Origin: Actinomadura sp. NAK00032
GTDB taxonomy: Bacteria; Actinomycetota; Actinomycetes; Streptosporangiales; Streptosporangiaceae
Assembly (NCBI RefSeq): GCF_013364275.1
Contig: NZ_CP054932.1
Location: forward strand, 6,324,001 to 6,388,000
Reading direction: 5' to 3'
Length of the DNA stretch: 64,000 nucleotides
Below the pieces are notes generated by a model, which saw nothing but the letters and a program-made list of their open reading frames with translations, did no database searches and was not told where the DNA came from. How positions within the stretch are numbered: the stretch's first letter is position 1; every line of letters begins with the position of its first letter. A program made the position numbers and the translations under genes. This document shows positions 54,501 to 62,780 of this stretch, one piece after another.

Positions 54501-55746
54501 CGTCGTCGGCGCGGACGGCGCGGATCCGCCCGAGCCGGAGGCGCTGCGGGCCGGGCTCGCCGAACGGCTGCCGGGCTACATGGTCCCGCACCGCGTCACC
54601 GTGCTCGACGCCCTCCCCCTGACCGGCAACGGCAAGCTCGACCGGCGCGCGCTGGACGGCATGGGCCGCGCGGAGGCCGGCGCCGAACGCCTCTACACGG
54701 CGCCGCGCAACCGCACCGAGGCCGTGCTGGCCGAGATCTGGGAGTCGCTGCTCGACACCGGCCGGCCGATCGGCGTCGACGACGACTTCTTCGAGCTGGG
54801 CGGGCAGTCGTTCGCGGCGCTGCGCGTGATCGCGCAGGTCGCCGAGCGCCTCGGCCGCCGGATCCCGCTGGGCACGATGCTGGAACGGGGCACGATCGCG
54901 GGCCTCGCCGCCTACCTGGAGGCGGCCGAGGCCGCATGGTCGCCGCTGGTCAGGCTGAACACGCGCGGGGACGGCACCCCGTGGAGCCTGGTGCATCCGG
55001 CGGGCGGCGGCGTGCTCTGCTACCAGCGCCTCGCCGAATCGCTCGACCGGCCGAGCGTCGGCTTCCAGGCGCCCGGCCCGGCCGACGGCCGCACGCCGCC
55101 GGAGAGCGTCGAGGAGCTGGCGGACCTCTACGTCCGCGCGCTCCTGGAGGAACGGCCGCGGGGGCCCCACCTGCTCGGCGGCTGGTCCTCGGGAGCGGTG
55201 ATCGCCTTCGCGATGGCGCACCGCCTGGAGAGCCTCGGCGAGACCGTGGACCGGCTCGTCGTCATCGACGCGCCGGCCCCCCTCGCGCCGCGCGAGGTCG
55301 ACGAGGACCGGCTGGCGCTGTGGTTCCTGGAGGACCTCGGCGGCGGCTTCGACCCGGCCCTCGTCCCGGCGGACGCCCCGGTGCGCGGTGCCACCGACGA
55401 CGAGACCTGGGCGCGGCTCCTGGCCCTGGCGGGCGAGCAGGGCCTGGCCGCGCCCGACCTCTCCGCCGCCGACCTCCTCGCCACGCTGGCGGTGTTCCGC
55501 GGCGTCGTGCGGGCCTGCAACTCCTACCGGGCGCCCGTGATCGCGGCCGACGTCACCGTGCTGCGCGCGCAGGACGGGACCGCGAGCGAGTTCGCCGACC
55601 ACCCGTGCGGCGCCTCGCCCGACTGGGGCTGGGCGCGGCTGACCCGCGGGGCCGTGGACACCGCCGCCCTGCCCGGCACCCACCACACCCTGCTCACCGA
55701 TCCGCGCGCGGGATCAGCCGTCGCGGCCGAGTTCAACCGGAGATGA
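51568..55746 (+). CDS. NRPS1: TubC-type docking - Cy-like - A(Cys) - PCP - TE
   Basis: 1392 residues. Residues about 8-62 are a TubC-like docking domain. The condensation domain (about 85-500) is of heterocyclization ancestry but altered: the DxxxxDxxS site reads N216-NVFT-D221-AP-S224, and the Thr of the catalytic FTS motif is Gly432; the partner Asp456 (TPQTLLD) remains. The A domain (core YTSGSTGRPKG) has specificity residues D730 L731 Y734 N772 L799 S801 L825 I833 W834 K1023, the published cysteine code. PCP Ser1081 in LGGQS. The C-terminal type I TE has GWSSG (Ser1207) and a late His in GTHHTLL. It should activate Cys and release the product, but may form only an amide. ATG 51568 has GGAAGGAG upstream, 57 nt after the last PKS. 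Confidence 0.93.
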   Translation: MGDPQARTVSSLLADLAAADVRLKLVGRDRIEVTAPRGRLSAELRGALARHKTELLEWLAQTSGGGPDTAELPRIVPDREHLYEPFTPPDLQMSFLMGGQEGFEYHVRPHQYMEFDFDELDPVRYEEALNRAIQRQRDSIVVVRDDMRVQTVRDPGPVTVTVSDLRGLPDAEARAHLDRVRARLQREEPPHDRWPWLHPHICLYGEGRARLHWNNNNVFTDAPSGTRLINDAMHYYEHPDRPLPELELSFRDQVLALERLEDSPLGLASKKYWRDRMAGLPDAPDVPLVSGTAHRGRSMLYRRELLLEPELWSAFKGRAEARGLTLTNALLGAHAEVLAYWSGSRHFLLNNMITHRLPLHPESWEILGQFASLYPLEVDWRHDESFTARARRLQAQVMADVAQAHWSGASVLQELNRVRRTPGRALCPFAVGSALFVGPTIRPFHSMLETPQTLLDTEFWELRDGRLWVIWDVIEAAFPDGLIDAMSAGYRALVTRLAEDDAAWERAAPALLPADQAERRAALNGSAPAAAPGLLHDALPRQAAERPDAPAVIDAAGEITFAGLHDRVRRLAARLREAGARPGDLVAVALPKGHAQMVAVLAALTAGAAYVPIDPAWPEDRIAYLLTDTAAAAVITDAAGRTRLASVADVPVLAADEPGADGPAPDDAEPGAARKPEDLAYVIYTSGSTGRPKGAMLDHRGPLNTVADINARFGIGADDVVFGVSSLCFDLSVYDVFGSLAAGATLVLPPEGRPDPASWIELMRAHGVTVWNSVPALMQLLVEEADAAGARFPALRTVLLSGDWIPVDLPDRIRRVAPGASVISLGGATEASIWSIHHPITEVDPGWTSIPYGRPLAGQTWHVLDDQGRDAPAWVTGHLHIGGAGVALGYLGDPERTRAAFIAHPRTGERLYRTGDLGRYLPNGDIEFLGRADFQVKIQGFRVEPGEIEHRLLDDPRVRQAAVVARSSGGAGRQLAAFVVGADGADPPEPEALRAGLAERLPGYMVPHRVTVLDALPLTGNGKLDRRALDGMGRAEAGAERLYTAPRNRTEAVLAEIWESLLDTGRPIGVDDDFFELGGQSFAALRVIAQVAERLGRRIPLGTMLERGTIAGLAAYLEAAEAAWSPLVRLNTRGDGTPWSLVHPAGGGVLCYQRLAESLDRPSVGFQAPGPADGRTPPESVEELADLYVRALLEERPRGPHLLGGWSSGAVIAFAMAHRLESLGETVDRLVVIDAPAPLAPREVDEDRLALWFLEDLGGGFDPALVPADAPVRGATDDETWARLLALAGEQGLAAPDLSAADLLATLAVFRGVVRACNSYRAPVIAADVTVLRAQDGTASEFADHPCGASPDWGWARLTRGAVDTAALPGTHHTLLTDPRAGSAVAAEFNRR

Positions 55747-55798
55747 CGCGCGGCCGGCCGGGCGCACCGGCCCCGGGCGACCCGACGAAGGAGACCTC

Positions 55799-58700
55799 AT
55801 GGCGCAGGACCTGCTCAACGAACTGCATCGGCGCGGCATCAAGCTGCGCGTCACCGACGGGCGCCTGGACGTGCTCGCGCCCACCGGTTCCCTGACCCCG
55901 GAACTGCGGGCGAGCCTGCGGGCGAGCCGGGACGAACTGCTGGACCTGCTGCGGCGCGGCGAGTCGGAGGAGGCGCCGCCCGAGATCGCGCCGCGGCCCG
56001 AGGAGCGGTACGAGCCGTTCCCGCTCACCGACATCCAGCACGCGTACTGGGTCGGGCGCGGTTCGGCGGTCGAGCTCGGCGGCGTCTCCACGCACCTGTA
56101 CTTCGAACTGGACGCCGAGGGCCTCGACGCCGCGCGGCTGAACGCGAGCCTGCGCAAGGTGATCGACCGGCACGACATGCTCCGCGCCGTCGTGCAGCCG
56201 GACGGCCGCCAGCGGGTGCTGCGCGACGTCCCCGCCTACGAGATCCGGGTCACCGACGCGGCGGACCTCTCCCCCGCCCGGCGGGACGAGGTGACCGCGG
56301 CGCTCCGCGCCGAGATGGACCACCGGGCGCCGGCCGCCGACGCCTGGCCGCTGTTCGACATCCGGGCCGTCGCGACGGGCCCGGGCAGGCTCCGGCTGTT
56401 CTTCAGCTTCGACATCATGATCCTCGACGGGCTCAGCCTCTACCTGCTGTTCCAGGACTGGCGGCGGTTCTACGAGGAGCCCGGCTGGACGCCCGAGCCG
56501 CTGGAGCTGTCCTACCGCGACTTCGTCCTCGGCGAGGAGCGGGCCCGGGAGGGCGACCGCTACAAGCGCGCCGAGGAGTACTGGCTGGACCGGCTGGAGA
56601 CGCTTCCGCCCGCCCCGGCGCTCCCGCTGGCGACCCGGCCCGCGCAGCTCGCGCACACGCGGTTCACCCGCCGCGCGGCCCGCCTCCCCGAGGAGCGGTG
56701 GACGGCCGTCAAGCGGACCGCGCGGGCGCACGGCGTCACCCCGTCGGCCGTGCTGATGAGCGCGTTCGCCGAGGTGCTCCGGCAGTGGTCCGCGCAGCCC
56801 GACTTCACCCTCAACCTGACCCTGTTCAACCGGCCGCCGGCCCACCCGCAGATCGACCGTGTCATCGGCGACTTCACGACGCTGACGATGCTGGAGGTCC
56901 GCGACGACGCGGAGGCGTCGTTCGCCGGACGCGCCGGGCGGGTCCAGCGGCAGCTGATGCGCGACATGGAGCATCTCGCCTACAGCGGTGTGCGGGTCCA
57001 GCGGGAGCGGAGCCGGCGCCTCGGCAGCGGCCCCACCGCCGCCATGCCGATCGTGTTCACCAGCGCCCTGGTCTTCGGCACGCCCGACCACGACCCGTCG
57101 GAGGGCATCAGGTTCTTCGGCGAGCAGGTGCACGGCCTGACCCAGACGCCGCAGGTGTGGCTGGACCACCAGGTGTCCGAGGAGGACGGGGAGCTGGCCT
57201 ACAACTGGGACACCGTCGACGGCCTCTTCCCCGCTGGCCTGCTCGACGACATGTTCGCCGTGTACAACGCGCTGCTCGACCGGCTCGCCGCGGACGAGGA
57301 CGCGTGGGAGCGGCCCGGCCCGCTCGCCGCGCTGCCGGCCTGGCAGGCCGACGAGCGCCGGCGCGCCAACGCGCCCGCGCCGGCCACCGCGGGCGGCCCC
57401 GGCCACGCCGTTCCCGAGGCGGACGCCACCCTGTGCGGGCTCGTCGAGGCCCGGGCCGCCCGCACCCCCGGCGCGACGGCCGTCGTCGACTCCGCGGGCG
57501 AGCACACCTACGCGGAGATCGTCGCGAGCGGCCGCCGGCTGGCCCGGCGGCTGCGGGAGCTGGGCGCCGTCCCCAACACCCTCGTCGGCGTGGTCATGGA
57601 CAAGGGCTGGGAGCAGGTCGCCGGCGTCGTCGGCGTCACCGCGTCCGGAGCCGCCTACCTGCCGATCGACCCGCAGTGGCCCGAGGCGCGGCGCGCGGAC
57701 CTGCTGGAGCAGGGCGCGGTCGGGATCGTCGTCACCACGCCCCGGCTGCGGGACGCGCTCGGCTGGCCGCCCGGCGTGCGGGTGGTCACGTTCGCGGACG
57801 CCGAGGTCCGGGCGGCCGGCGCCGGCCCGCTGCCGGAGCCGCCCGCGCCCGGCGACCTGGCGTACGTGATCTTCACTTCGGGGTCCACGGGCCGCCCGAA
57901 GGGCGTCATGATCGACCACCGCGGCGCCGTCGGCACCGTCGCCGAGATCAACCGGCGGTTCCGGGTCGGCCCCGCCGACCGGGTGCTGGCCCTGTCGGCG
58001 CTGAGCTTCGACCTGTCGGTCTACGACGTGTTCGGGACGCTGGCCGCCGGCGGCGCCGTGGTGATGCCCGCCCCCGACCGGCACCACGACCCGTCCCACT
58101 GGACCGAGCTCGTGCGGCGGCACGGGGTGACGGTGTGGAACTCGGTCCCGGCGCTGATGCAGGCGTGGACGGACGCCCAGGTCCGGACGGACGGCGCCGC
58201 CGACTCCACGCTGCGGCTCGCCCTGCTCAGCGGGGACTGGATCCCGGTGTCCCTGCCGGACGCGGTCCGCGCGCTGCACCCCCGCGCCGAGGTGGTCAGC
58301 CTGGGCGGCGCCACCGAGGCGTCGATCTGGTCGGTCTGCTACCCGATCGGCGAGGTGCCCGCGGAGTGGAGCAGCATCCCGTACGGCAAGCCGCTGCGCG
58401 GCCAGACGCTCCACGTCCTCGACGGCGGGTTCCGCCCGCGGCCGGTGTGGAGCACCGGCGAGATCCTCATCGGCGGCGCCGGGGTGGCGCGCGGCTACTG
58501 GGCCGACCCCGAGCGCACGGCCGAGCGGTTCGTGACCCATCCGGAGACGGGAGAGCGCCTCTACCGGACGGGCGACCTCGGACGGTACCTGCCCGGCGGC
58601 GACATCGAGTTCCTCGGCCGGGAGGACCACCAGGTCAAGATCAACGGCTACCGGATCGAACTCGGCGAGATCAACGCCGCGCTGGAGCGGCGCCCGGACG

Positions 58701-60418
58701 TCGGCGAGTCGGTCGTGACCGTGCGGGCCGAGCCGCGGACCGGCCGGCGGCAGCTCGTCGCGTACGTGGTCCCCCCGGATCGCGGTGAGGGGGCGGGCAC
58801 CGCGGCCGGCGGCGGCGACGCGCCCGCCCTGGACGGTGCGCCCGTCCAGGGCGGCTGGGACGCGGCCGTCGCCGCCGGGAACACCGAACTCGCCCGGGTC
58901 GCCGCCGAACTCGACGCCGACCTGTCCCGGTACCGGGAGGTCTGGCGTGCCGTGGAGCGGCTGTGCCCGCCGGTGATGGCCCGGACCCTCGCCCGCCTGG
59001 GGCTCTTCCGGAGCGCCGGGGAGGCGGCGACGAGCGCGGACATCGTCGGGCGCCACGGCATCAAGCCCGTGTACGGCGACCTCGTCGAACGGTGGATGGC
59101 GGTGCTCGCGGCCGAGGGATACCTGGCGGGCACCGGATCCGCCGGGGAGTTCCGCTGCGAGCGGCCCCTGGACGCGGAGGAACTCGACCGGACCGTCCGC
59201 GAGGGGCTGGACGCCATCGAGGCGGGGGACGGCGAGCGGGCCCTGCTCGGTTACTTCTCCGCATGCGCCGAGCGGCAAGAGGAGCTGCTTCGCGGCGAGG
59301 TCAGCCCGCTCAGCCTGCTGCTGCCCGGCGGCGACTCCGCGGTGACCGACGCGCTCTACTCCGGCAACCCGGTCTCGCGGCTGCAGAACCGGATCGCGGC
59401 CAAGGCGGCGGGCGCGTTCTGCCGGCGGGCGGCCGCGGGCGACGAGCGGACGGTGCGGATCCTCGAAGTGGGGGCGGGCACGGGCGCGACCGCCGCGGAG
59501 GTCTTCGCGGAACTGCCGGCCGAAGGCGTCCGCTACTCGTTCACCGACGTCTCCAAGTACTTCTGCCAGCGCGCCAGGGCGCGGTTCGGGGACCGGGGCT
59601 TCGTCGACTACGCGGTCTTCGACATCGACCGCCCGCCCGGCGACCAGGGCGTCGCCCCCGGCTCCGTCGACCTCGTCATCGCCGCCAACGTGATGCACGA
59701 CGCCGCCGACCTGGACCAGAGCCTGCGGCACCTGCGCTCGGTGCTCGCGCCCGGCGGCCTGCTCCTGCTCATCGAGGGCACGGAGAACTCGCTCCAGCAG
59801 CTCGTGACCGTCGGTTTCCTGGAGGGCCTCGCGAAGGGCCACGGGGACGGCGAGGGGCCGCTGCTGCCGGTGCCGCGGTGGCGGGACCTCGCCGGCGCGG
59901 CCGGGTTCGCGCGCTTCGGCTCGATCCCCGACGGGCCGGCGGTCGTGGACGTCCACGTCCAGCACGTGCTGGCCGCGCTGGCGCCCGCCGGACGGCCGCG
60001 GCCGGACGCGGGCCGGCTGCGCGGCGGCCTGGCGGAGCTCCTCCCCGAGTACATGGTGCCGCGCCACTACGTGTTCGTCGACCGGCTCCCGCTCAGCGCC
60101 AACGGCAAGGTCGACCCGTCGGCGCTGCCCCTGCCGTGGGACCAGGAGTCCGCAGCGGACCTGGTCGCCCCGCGCGACGACATGGAGCGCACGCTCTTCG
60201 GGATCTGGAGCGACGCGCTCGGGCACGAGGACTTCGGCGTCGAGGACAGCTTCTTCGAGCTGGGCGCCGACTCCCTGCACGCGGTCAGCATCATCGACCG
60301 GCTCCGGGACGAGGCGGGACTCGAGGTGACCGCCGAGGAGGGCCTGGAGCTGCTGTTCGACAACCCCACGATCGGCGAGCTCGCGACCGCCGTGCGCGAG
60401 CGGATCGCGGCCCCGTGA
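55799..60418 (+). CDS. NRPS2: TubC-type docking - Cy - A(Cys) with embedded MT - PCP
   Basis: 1539 residues. Residues 1-55 are a TubC-like docking domain. The Cy domain starts with FPLTDIQHAYWVGR and is fully canonical: D205-IMIL-D210-GL-S213, Thr421 (IVFTS) and Asp456 (WLDHQ). It should condense and cyclodehydrate Cys to a thiazoline. The A-domain code is D738 L739 Y742 N781 L809 S811 L835 I843 W844 K1437, cysteine. Between A8 (QVKINGYRIELGEI) and A9/A10 about 400 residues are inserted, with a SAM motif LEVGAGTG near 1222-1229 and AANVMHDAADL, like the methyltransferases of pyochelin- and yersiniabactin-type synthetases. PCP Ser1492 (LGADS). No TE. GAAGGAG precedes ATG 55799. Whether methylation is on carbon or nitrogen is open. 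Confidence 0.93.
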   Translation: MAQDLLNELHRRGIKLRVTDGRLDVLAPTGSLTPELRASLRASRDELLDLLRRGESEEAPPEIAPRPEERYEPFPLTDIQHAYWVGRGSAVELGGVSTHLYFELDAEGLDAARLNASLRKVIDRHDMLRAVVQPDGRQRVLRDVPAYEIRVTDAADLSPARRDEVTAALRAEMDHRAPAADAWPLFDIRAVATGPGRLRLFFSFDIMILDGLSLYLLFQDWRRFYEEPGWTPEPLELSYRDFVLGEERAREGDRYKRAEEYWLDRLETLPPAPALPLATRPAQLAHTRFTRRAARLPEERWTAVKRTARAHGVTPSAVLMSAFAEVLRQWSAQPDFTLNLTLFNRPPAHPQIDRVIGDFTTLTMLEVRDDAEASFAGRAGRVQRQLMRDMEHLAYSGVRVQRERSRRLGSGPTAAMPIVFTSALVFGTPDHDPSEGIRFFGEQVHGLTQTPQVWLDHQVSEEDGELAYNWDTVDGLFPAGLLDDMFAVYNALLDRLAADEDAWERPGPLAALPAWQADERRRANAPAPATAGGPGHAVPEADATLCGLVEARAARTPGATAVVDSAGEHTYAEIVASGRRLARRLRELGAVPNTLVGVVMDKGWEQVAGVVGVTASGAAYLPIDPQWPEARRADLLEQGAVGIVVTTPRLRDALGWPPGVRVVTFADAEVRAAGAGPLPEPPAPGDLAYVIFTSGSTGRPKGVMIDHRGAVGTVAEINRRFRVGPADRVLALSALSFDLSVYDVFGTLAAGGAVVMPAPDRHHDPSHWTELVRRHGVTVWNSVPALMQAWTDAQVRTDGAADSTLRLALLSGDWIPVSLPDAVRALHPRAEVVSLGGATEASIWSVCYPIGEVPAEWSSIPYGKPLRGQTLHVLDGGFRPRPVWSTGEILIGGAGVARGYWADPERTAERFVTHPETGERLYRTGDLGRYLPGGDIEFLGREDHQVKINGYRIELGEINAALERRPDVGESVVTVRAEPRTGRRQLVAYVVPPDRGEGAGTAAGGGDAPALDGAPVQGGWDAAVAAGNTELARVAAELDADLSRYREVWRAVERLCPPVMARTLARLGLFRSAGEAATSADIVGRHGIKPVYGDLVERWMAVLAAEGYLAGTGSAGEFRCERPLDAEELDRTVREGLDAIEAGDGERALLGYFSACAERQEELLRGEVSPLSLLLPGGDSAVTDALYSGNPVSRLQNRIAAKAAGAFCRRAAAGDERTVRILEVGAGTGATAAEVFAELPAEGVRYSFTDVSKYFCQRARARFGDRGFVDYAVFDIDRPPGDQGVAPGSVDLVIAANVMHDAADLDQSLRHLRSVLAPGGLLLLIEGTENSLQQLVTVGFLEGLAKGHGDGEGPLLPVPRWRDLAGAAGFARFGSIPDGPAVVDVHVQHVLAALAPAGRPRPDAGRLRGGLAELLPEYMVPRHYVFVDRLPLSANGKVDPSALPLPWDQESAADLVAPRDDMERTLFGIWSDALGHEDFGVEDSFFELGADSLHAVSIIDRLRDEAGLEVTAEEGLELLFDNPTIGELATAVRERIAAP

Positions 60419-61962
60419 GCGCCCCGGACTCCGCCGCCGAGGCGGGCCCGTGGGACGAGGTGGTCGTCGGCGCGGGCACGGCCGGCGCCGTGCTCGCCGC
60501 GCGGCTGTCCGAGGACCCCGGGCGGCGGGTCCTGCTCCTGGAGGCCGGAGCCGGATCCGGCGGCGCCGGATCCGGCGCGGCGGAGGACAGGTCGGGGATC
60601 CCGGTGCTGACCGGGAGGCACTGGGACTACTCGGCCCGGATCGATCCCGACGCCGCCGCCGACTGCCCCTACCCCCTCGGCCGGACCGTGGGCGGCACCG
60701 CGGCGGTGAACGGCGCCATCGCGCTGCGCGGCCTCCCCGCCGACTTCGAGCGGTGGGCCGCCGCGGGCAACCCCGCATGGTCGTGGGACCGCGTCCTGCC
60801 GCACTACATCCGGGTCGAGTCCGACGCCGACTACAAGGACGAGGTCCACGGCCTGGACGGGCCGGTGCCGATCCGGCGCACCGACCCCGCGGCGCTGAGC
60901 CCGCTCGCCGCGGCCTTCCTGCGGGCCTGCGGCGGGCTCGGCATCGCCGGGCTCGGCGACCTCAACGGCACGCGCCCGACCGGGGCCGGCCGCATCCCGC
61001 GCAACGAACTCGGCGACCGCAGGATGTCGCCGGACGTGACGCATCTGGCCGCCGCCCGGAGCCGCCCGAACCTGGCCGTGTGGGACCGGACCGAGGCGGT
61101 ACGGGTGCGGCTGGCGGGCGGGCGCGTCACCGGGGTCGAGGCGGTCGCGCCCGGCGGGCCCCGGTTCGTGCCCGCCGGGCGCGTCACGCTCGCCGCCGGC
61201 GGGGTCGGCACGCCGCTGATCCTGCAGCGTTCGGGCATCGGCGACCCCCGCCGGCTGGCCGCGGCGGGGATCGAGCCGCTCGTCGACCTGCCGGGGGTGG
61301 GGCGCGGCCTCCGCGACCACCCGGCCGTGCCGATCCTGGCGACCCCGCTGCCGGGGGTCTGCCGGGCGGGGCTGCCCTGGTACGAGGTGATGGCCCGGCC
61401 GCCGGGCCCCGGCGGCGCCCCCGACCTCGGGATCTTCCTCGCCTCCAACGTCACCACCGCCGACGTGCCCCGGGTCGGCCCCATGCTGGGCGGGCGGATC
61501 GCCGCCATGGTCTCCGCCGTGCTGCTCGCCCCGGAGTCGCGCGGCCTGGTGCACGCCGCCGGCCCGGAGCCCGGCCGGCCGCCGGACCTGGTCCTCGGGC
61601 TGTGCGCCGAGCCCGGCGACACCGCGCGGCTGATGCGCGGAGTGCGGACGGCCTGGTCGCTCCTGCGCTCCGGGGAGATGAGCGGGTTCCTGGGCCGGCC
61701 GATCATCTGGACCGAGCGGATGGTCCACGACGACGCCCTGCTCGCGAGAGCGCTCAAGCGGTGGGTCACCCCGCTCTTCCACGCCTCGGGGACCGCCCGG
61801 ATGGGCGGCGACGGGCTCGCGGTGGTGGACGAGCGGTGCCGGGTCCACCAGATCGAGGGGCTCGCGGTGTGCGACGCCTCGGTGATGCCCTCGCCGGTCA
61901 GCGCGCCGCCCGCGCTGACCTGCCTCATGCTCGGCGAAAGGATCGCGACATGGATGGCCTGA
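60415..61962 (+). CDS. GMC-family FAD oxidoreductase
   Basis: Predicted 515-residue flavoenzyme of the glucose-methanol-choline type. The FAD-binding Rossmann motif VVVGAGTAGAVLAARLSEDP is near residues 17-36, and the family motif HASGTARMGG contains the conserved His456. The start GTG overlaps the NRPS2 stop (GTGA), so translation is coupled. The C-terminal segment that normally carries the second catalytic His/Asn reads PVSAPPALTCLML; by my alignment that position is Pro. Possible roles are oxidation of an alcohol or of a thiazoline ring; no FMN oxidase domain is present in NRPS1 or NRPS2. The family is clear, the substrate unknown. Confidence 0.9.
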   Translation: MSAPDSAAEAGPWDEVVVGAGTAGAVLAARLSEDPGRRVLLLEAGAGSGGAGSGAAEDRSGIPVLTGRHWDYSARIDPDAAADCPYPLGRTVGGTAAVNGAIALRGLPADFERWAAAGNPAWSWDRVLPHYIRVESDADYKDEVHGLDGPVPIRRTDPAALSPLAAAFLRACGGLGIAGLGDLNGTRPTGAGRIPRNELGDRRMSPDVTHLAAARSRPNLAVWDRTEAVRVRLAGGRVTGVEAVAPGGPRFVPAGRVTLAAGGVGTPLILQRSGIGDPRRLAAAGIEPLVDLPGVGRGLRDHPAVPILATPLPGVCRAGLPWYEVMARPPGPGGAPDLGIFLASNVTTADVPRVGPMLGGRIAAMVSAVLLAPESRGLVHAAGPEPGRPPDLVLGLCAEPGDTARLMRGVRTAWSLLRSGEMSGFLGRPIIWTERMVHDDALLARALKRWVTPLFHASGTARMGGDGLAVVDERCRVHQIEGLAVCDASVMPSPVSAPPALTCLMLGERIATWMA

Positions 61963-62780
61963 CCACGGCGCCGGCCGGGGCCGGCCCGCCGGGGACCGGC
62001 ACGGCGGCGGCCCCGTGGACGGTGCGCTGGAACCGCGTCCCCGCCCCCCGGCTCCGGCTGTTCTGCCTGCCGCACGCCGGGGGCGGCGCGTCCGTCTACC
62101 GCCCCTGGGCGCGGCACCTGCCCCCGGACGTGGAGCTGGTGGCGGTCCGGCTGCCCGGCCGGGAGGCCCGGTTCCGCGAGGCGCCGCTCACCCGGGCCGA
62201 CGACATCGTCACGCGCCTCGTCGGCGAGATCGCGCCGATGCTGGACCGGCCGCACGCCTGGTTCGGCCACAGCATGGGCGCGCTCCTGGCGTTCGAGGTG
62301 TGCCGCGAACTCCGCCGCCGCGGCCTCGGCGAACCCGCCCGGCTCCTGGTCTCGGGCCGCGCGGCCCCCGACGTCCCGGCCAAGCGCTCGCCGGTCCACG
62401 ACGCCCCGCTGCCCGACCTGCTGGCCCGGCTCCGCGAACTCGGCGGCACCCCGCGCGAGTTCCTGGACCCCGCCGTCATCGCGCCGCTCGCGCCCTCCAT
62501 CCGGGCCGACTTCGCGGTCGTGGAGACCTACCGCCACCGGCCCGGCCCCCCGCTGGAGTGCCCGGTCTCGGTGTTCGGCGGCGACGCCGACGCCGAGACG
62601 ACGGCCGACGACCTGCGGGCGTGGCGCCGCCACACCTCCGCGGGATGCGTCGTGCGGACGTTCGACGGCGGTCATTTCTTCTTGCACGACATGCCGGAGC
62701 GGGTCGTGCCCGTGATCGGGCGGGACCTTCCGGTGCCGCGCCCCGCGGACGTCCGCGAAGCGAATGGGAGGAAGCAGTGA
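61950..62780 (+). CDS. Type II thioesterase (editing, alpha/beta hydrolase)
   Basis: Predicted 276-residue stand-alone thioesterase that removes wrongly loaded acyl groups from PKS/NRPS carrier proteins. It shows FCLPHAGGGASVYRPW, the nucleophile motif GHSMG (Ser108), FGGDAD, and the late His in GGHFFLHD. ATG 61950 lies 13 nt inside the end of the oxidoreductase gene and follows a GAAAGGA, so it is translationally coupled. It differs from the C-terminal TE of NRPS1, which is a release domain. Confidence 0.94.
   Translation: MDGLTTAPAGAGPPGTGTAAAPWTVRWNRVPAPRLRLFCLPHAGGGASVYRPWARHLPPDVELVAVRLPGREARFREAPLTRADDIVTRLVGEIAPMLDRPHAWFGHSMGALLAFEVCRELRRRGLGEPARLLVSGRAAPDVPAKRSPVHDAPLPDLLARLRELGGTPREFLDPAVIAPLAPSIRADFAVVETYRHRPGPPLECPVSVFGGDADAETTADDLRAWRRHTSAGCVVRTFDGGHFFLHDMPERVVPVIGRDLPVPRPADVREANGRKQ
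62766..62774 (+). promoter_or_regulatory. Ribosome binding site for NRPS3
   Basis: GGGAGGAAG just before the overlapping GTGA supports the GTG start at 62777. Confidence 0.7.

Noticed and set aside
55733..60778. Very long minus-strand open frames opposite the NRPS and PKS genes (also 52054-55686 and 9108-13148)
   Set aside because: These are typical GC-bias shadows with Arg/Pro/Gly-rich low-complexity translation and no motifs; the plus strand has complete domains.
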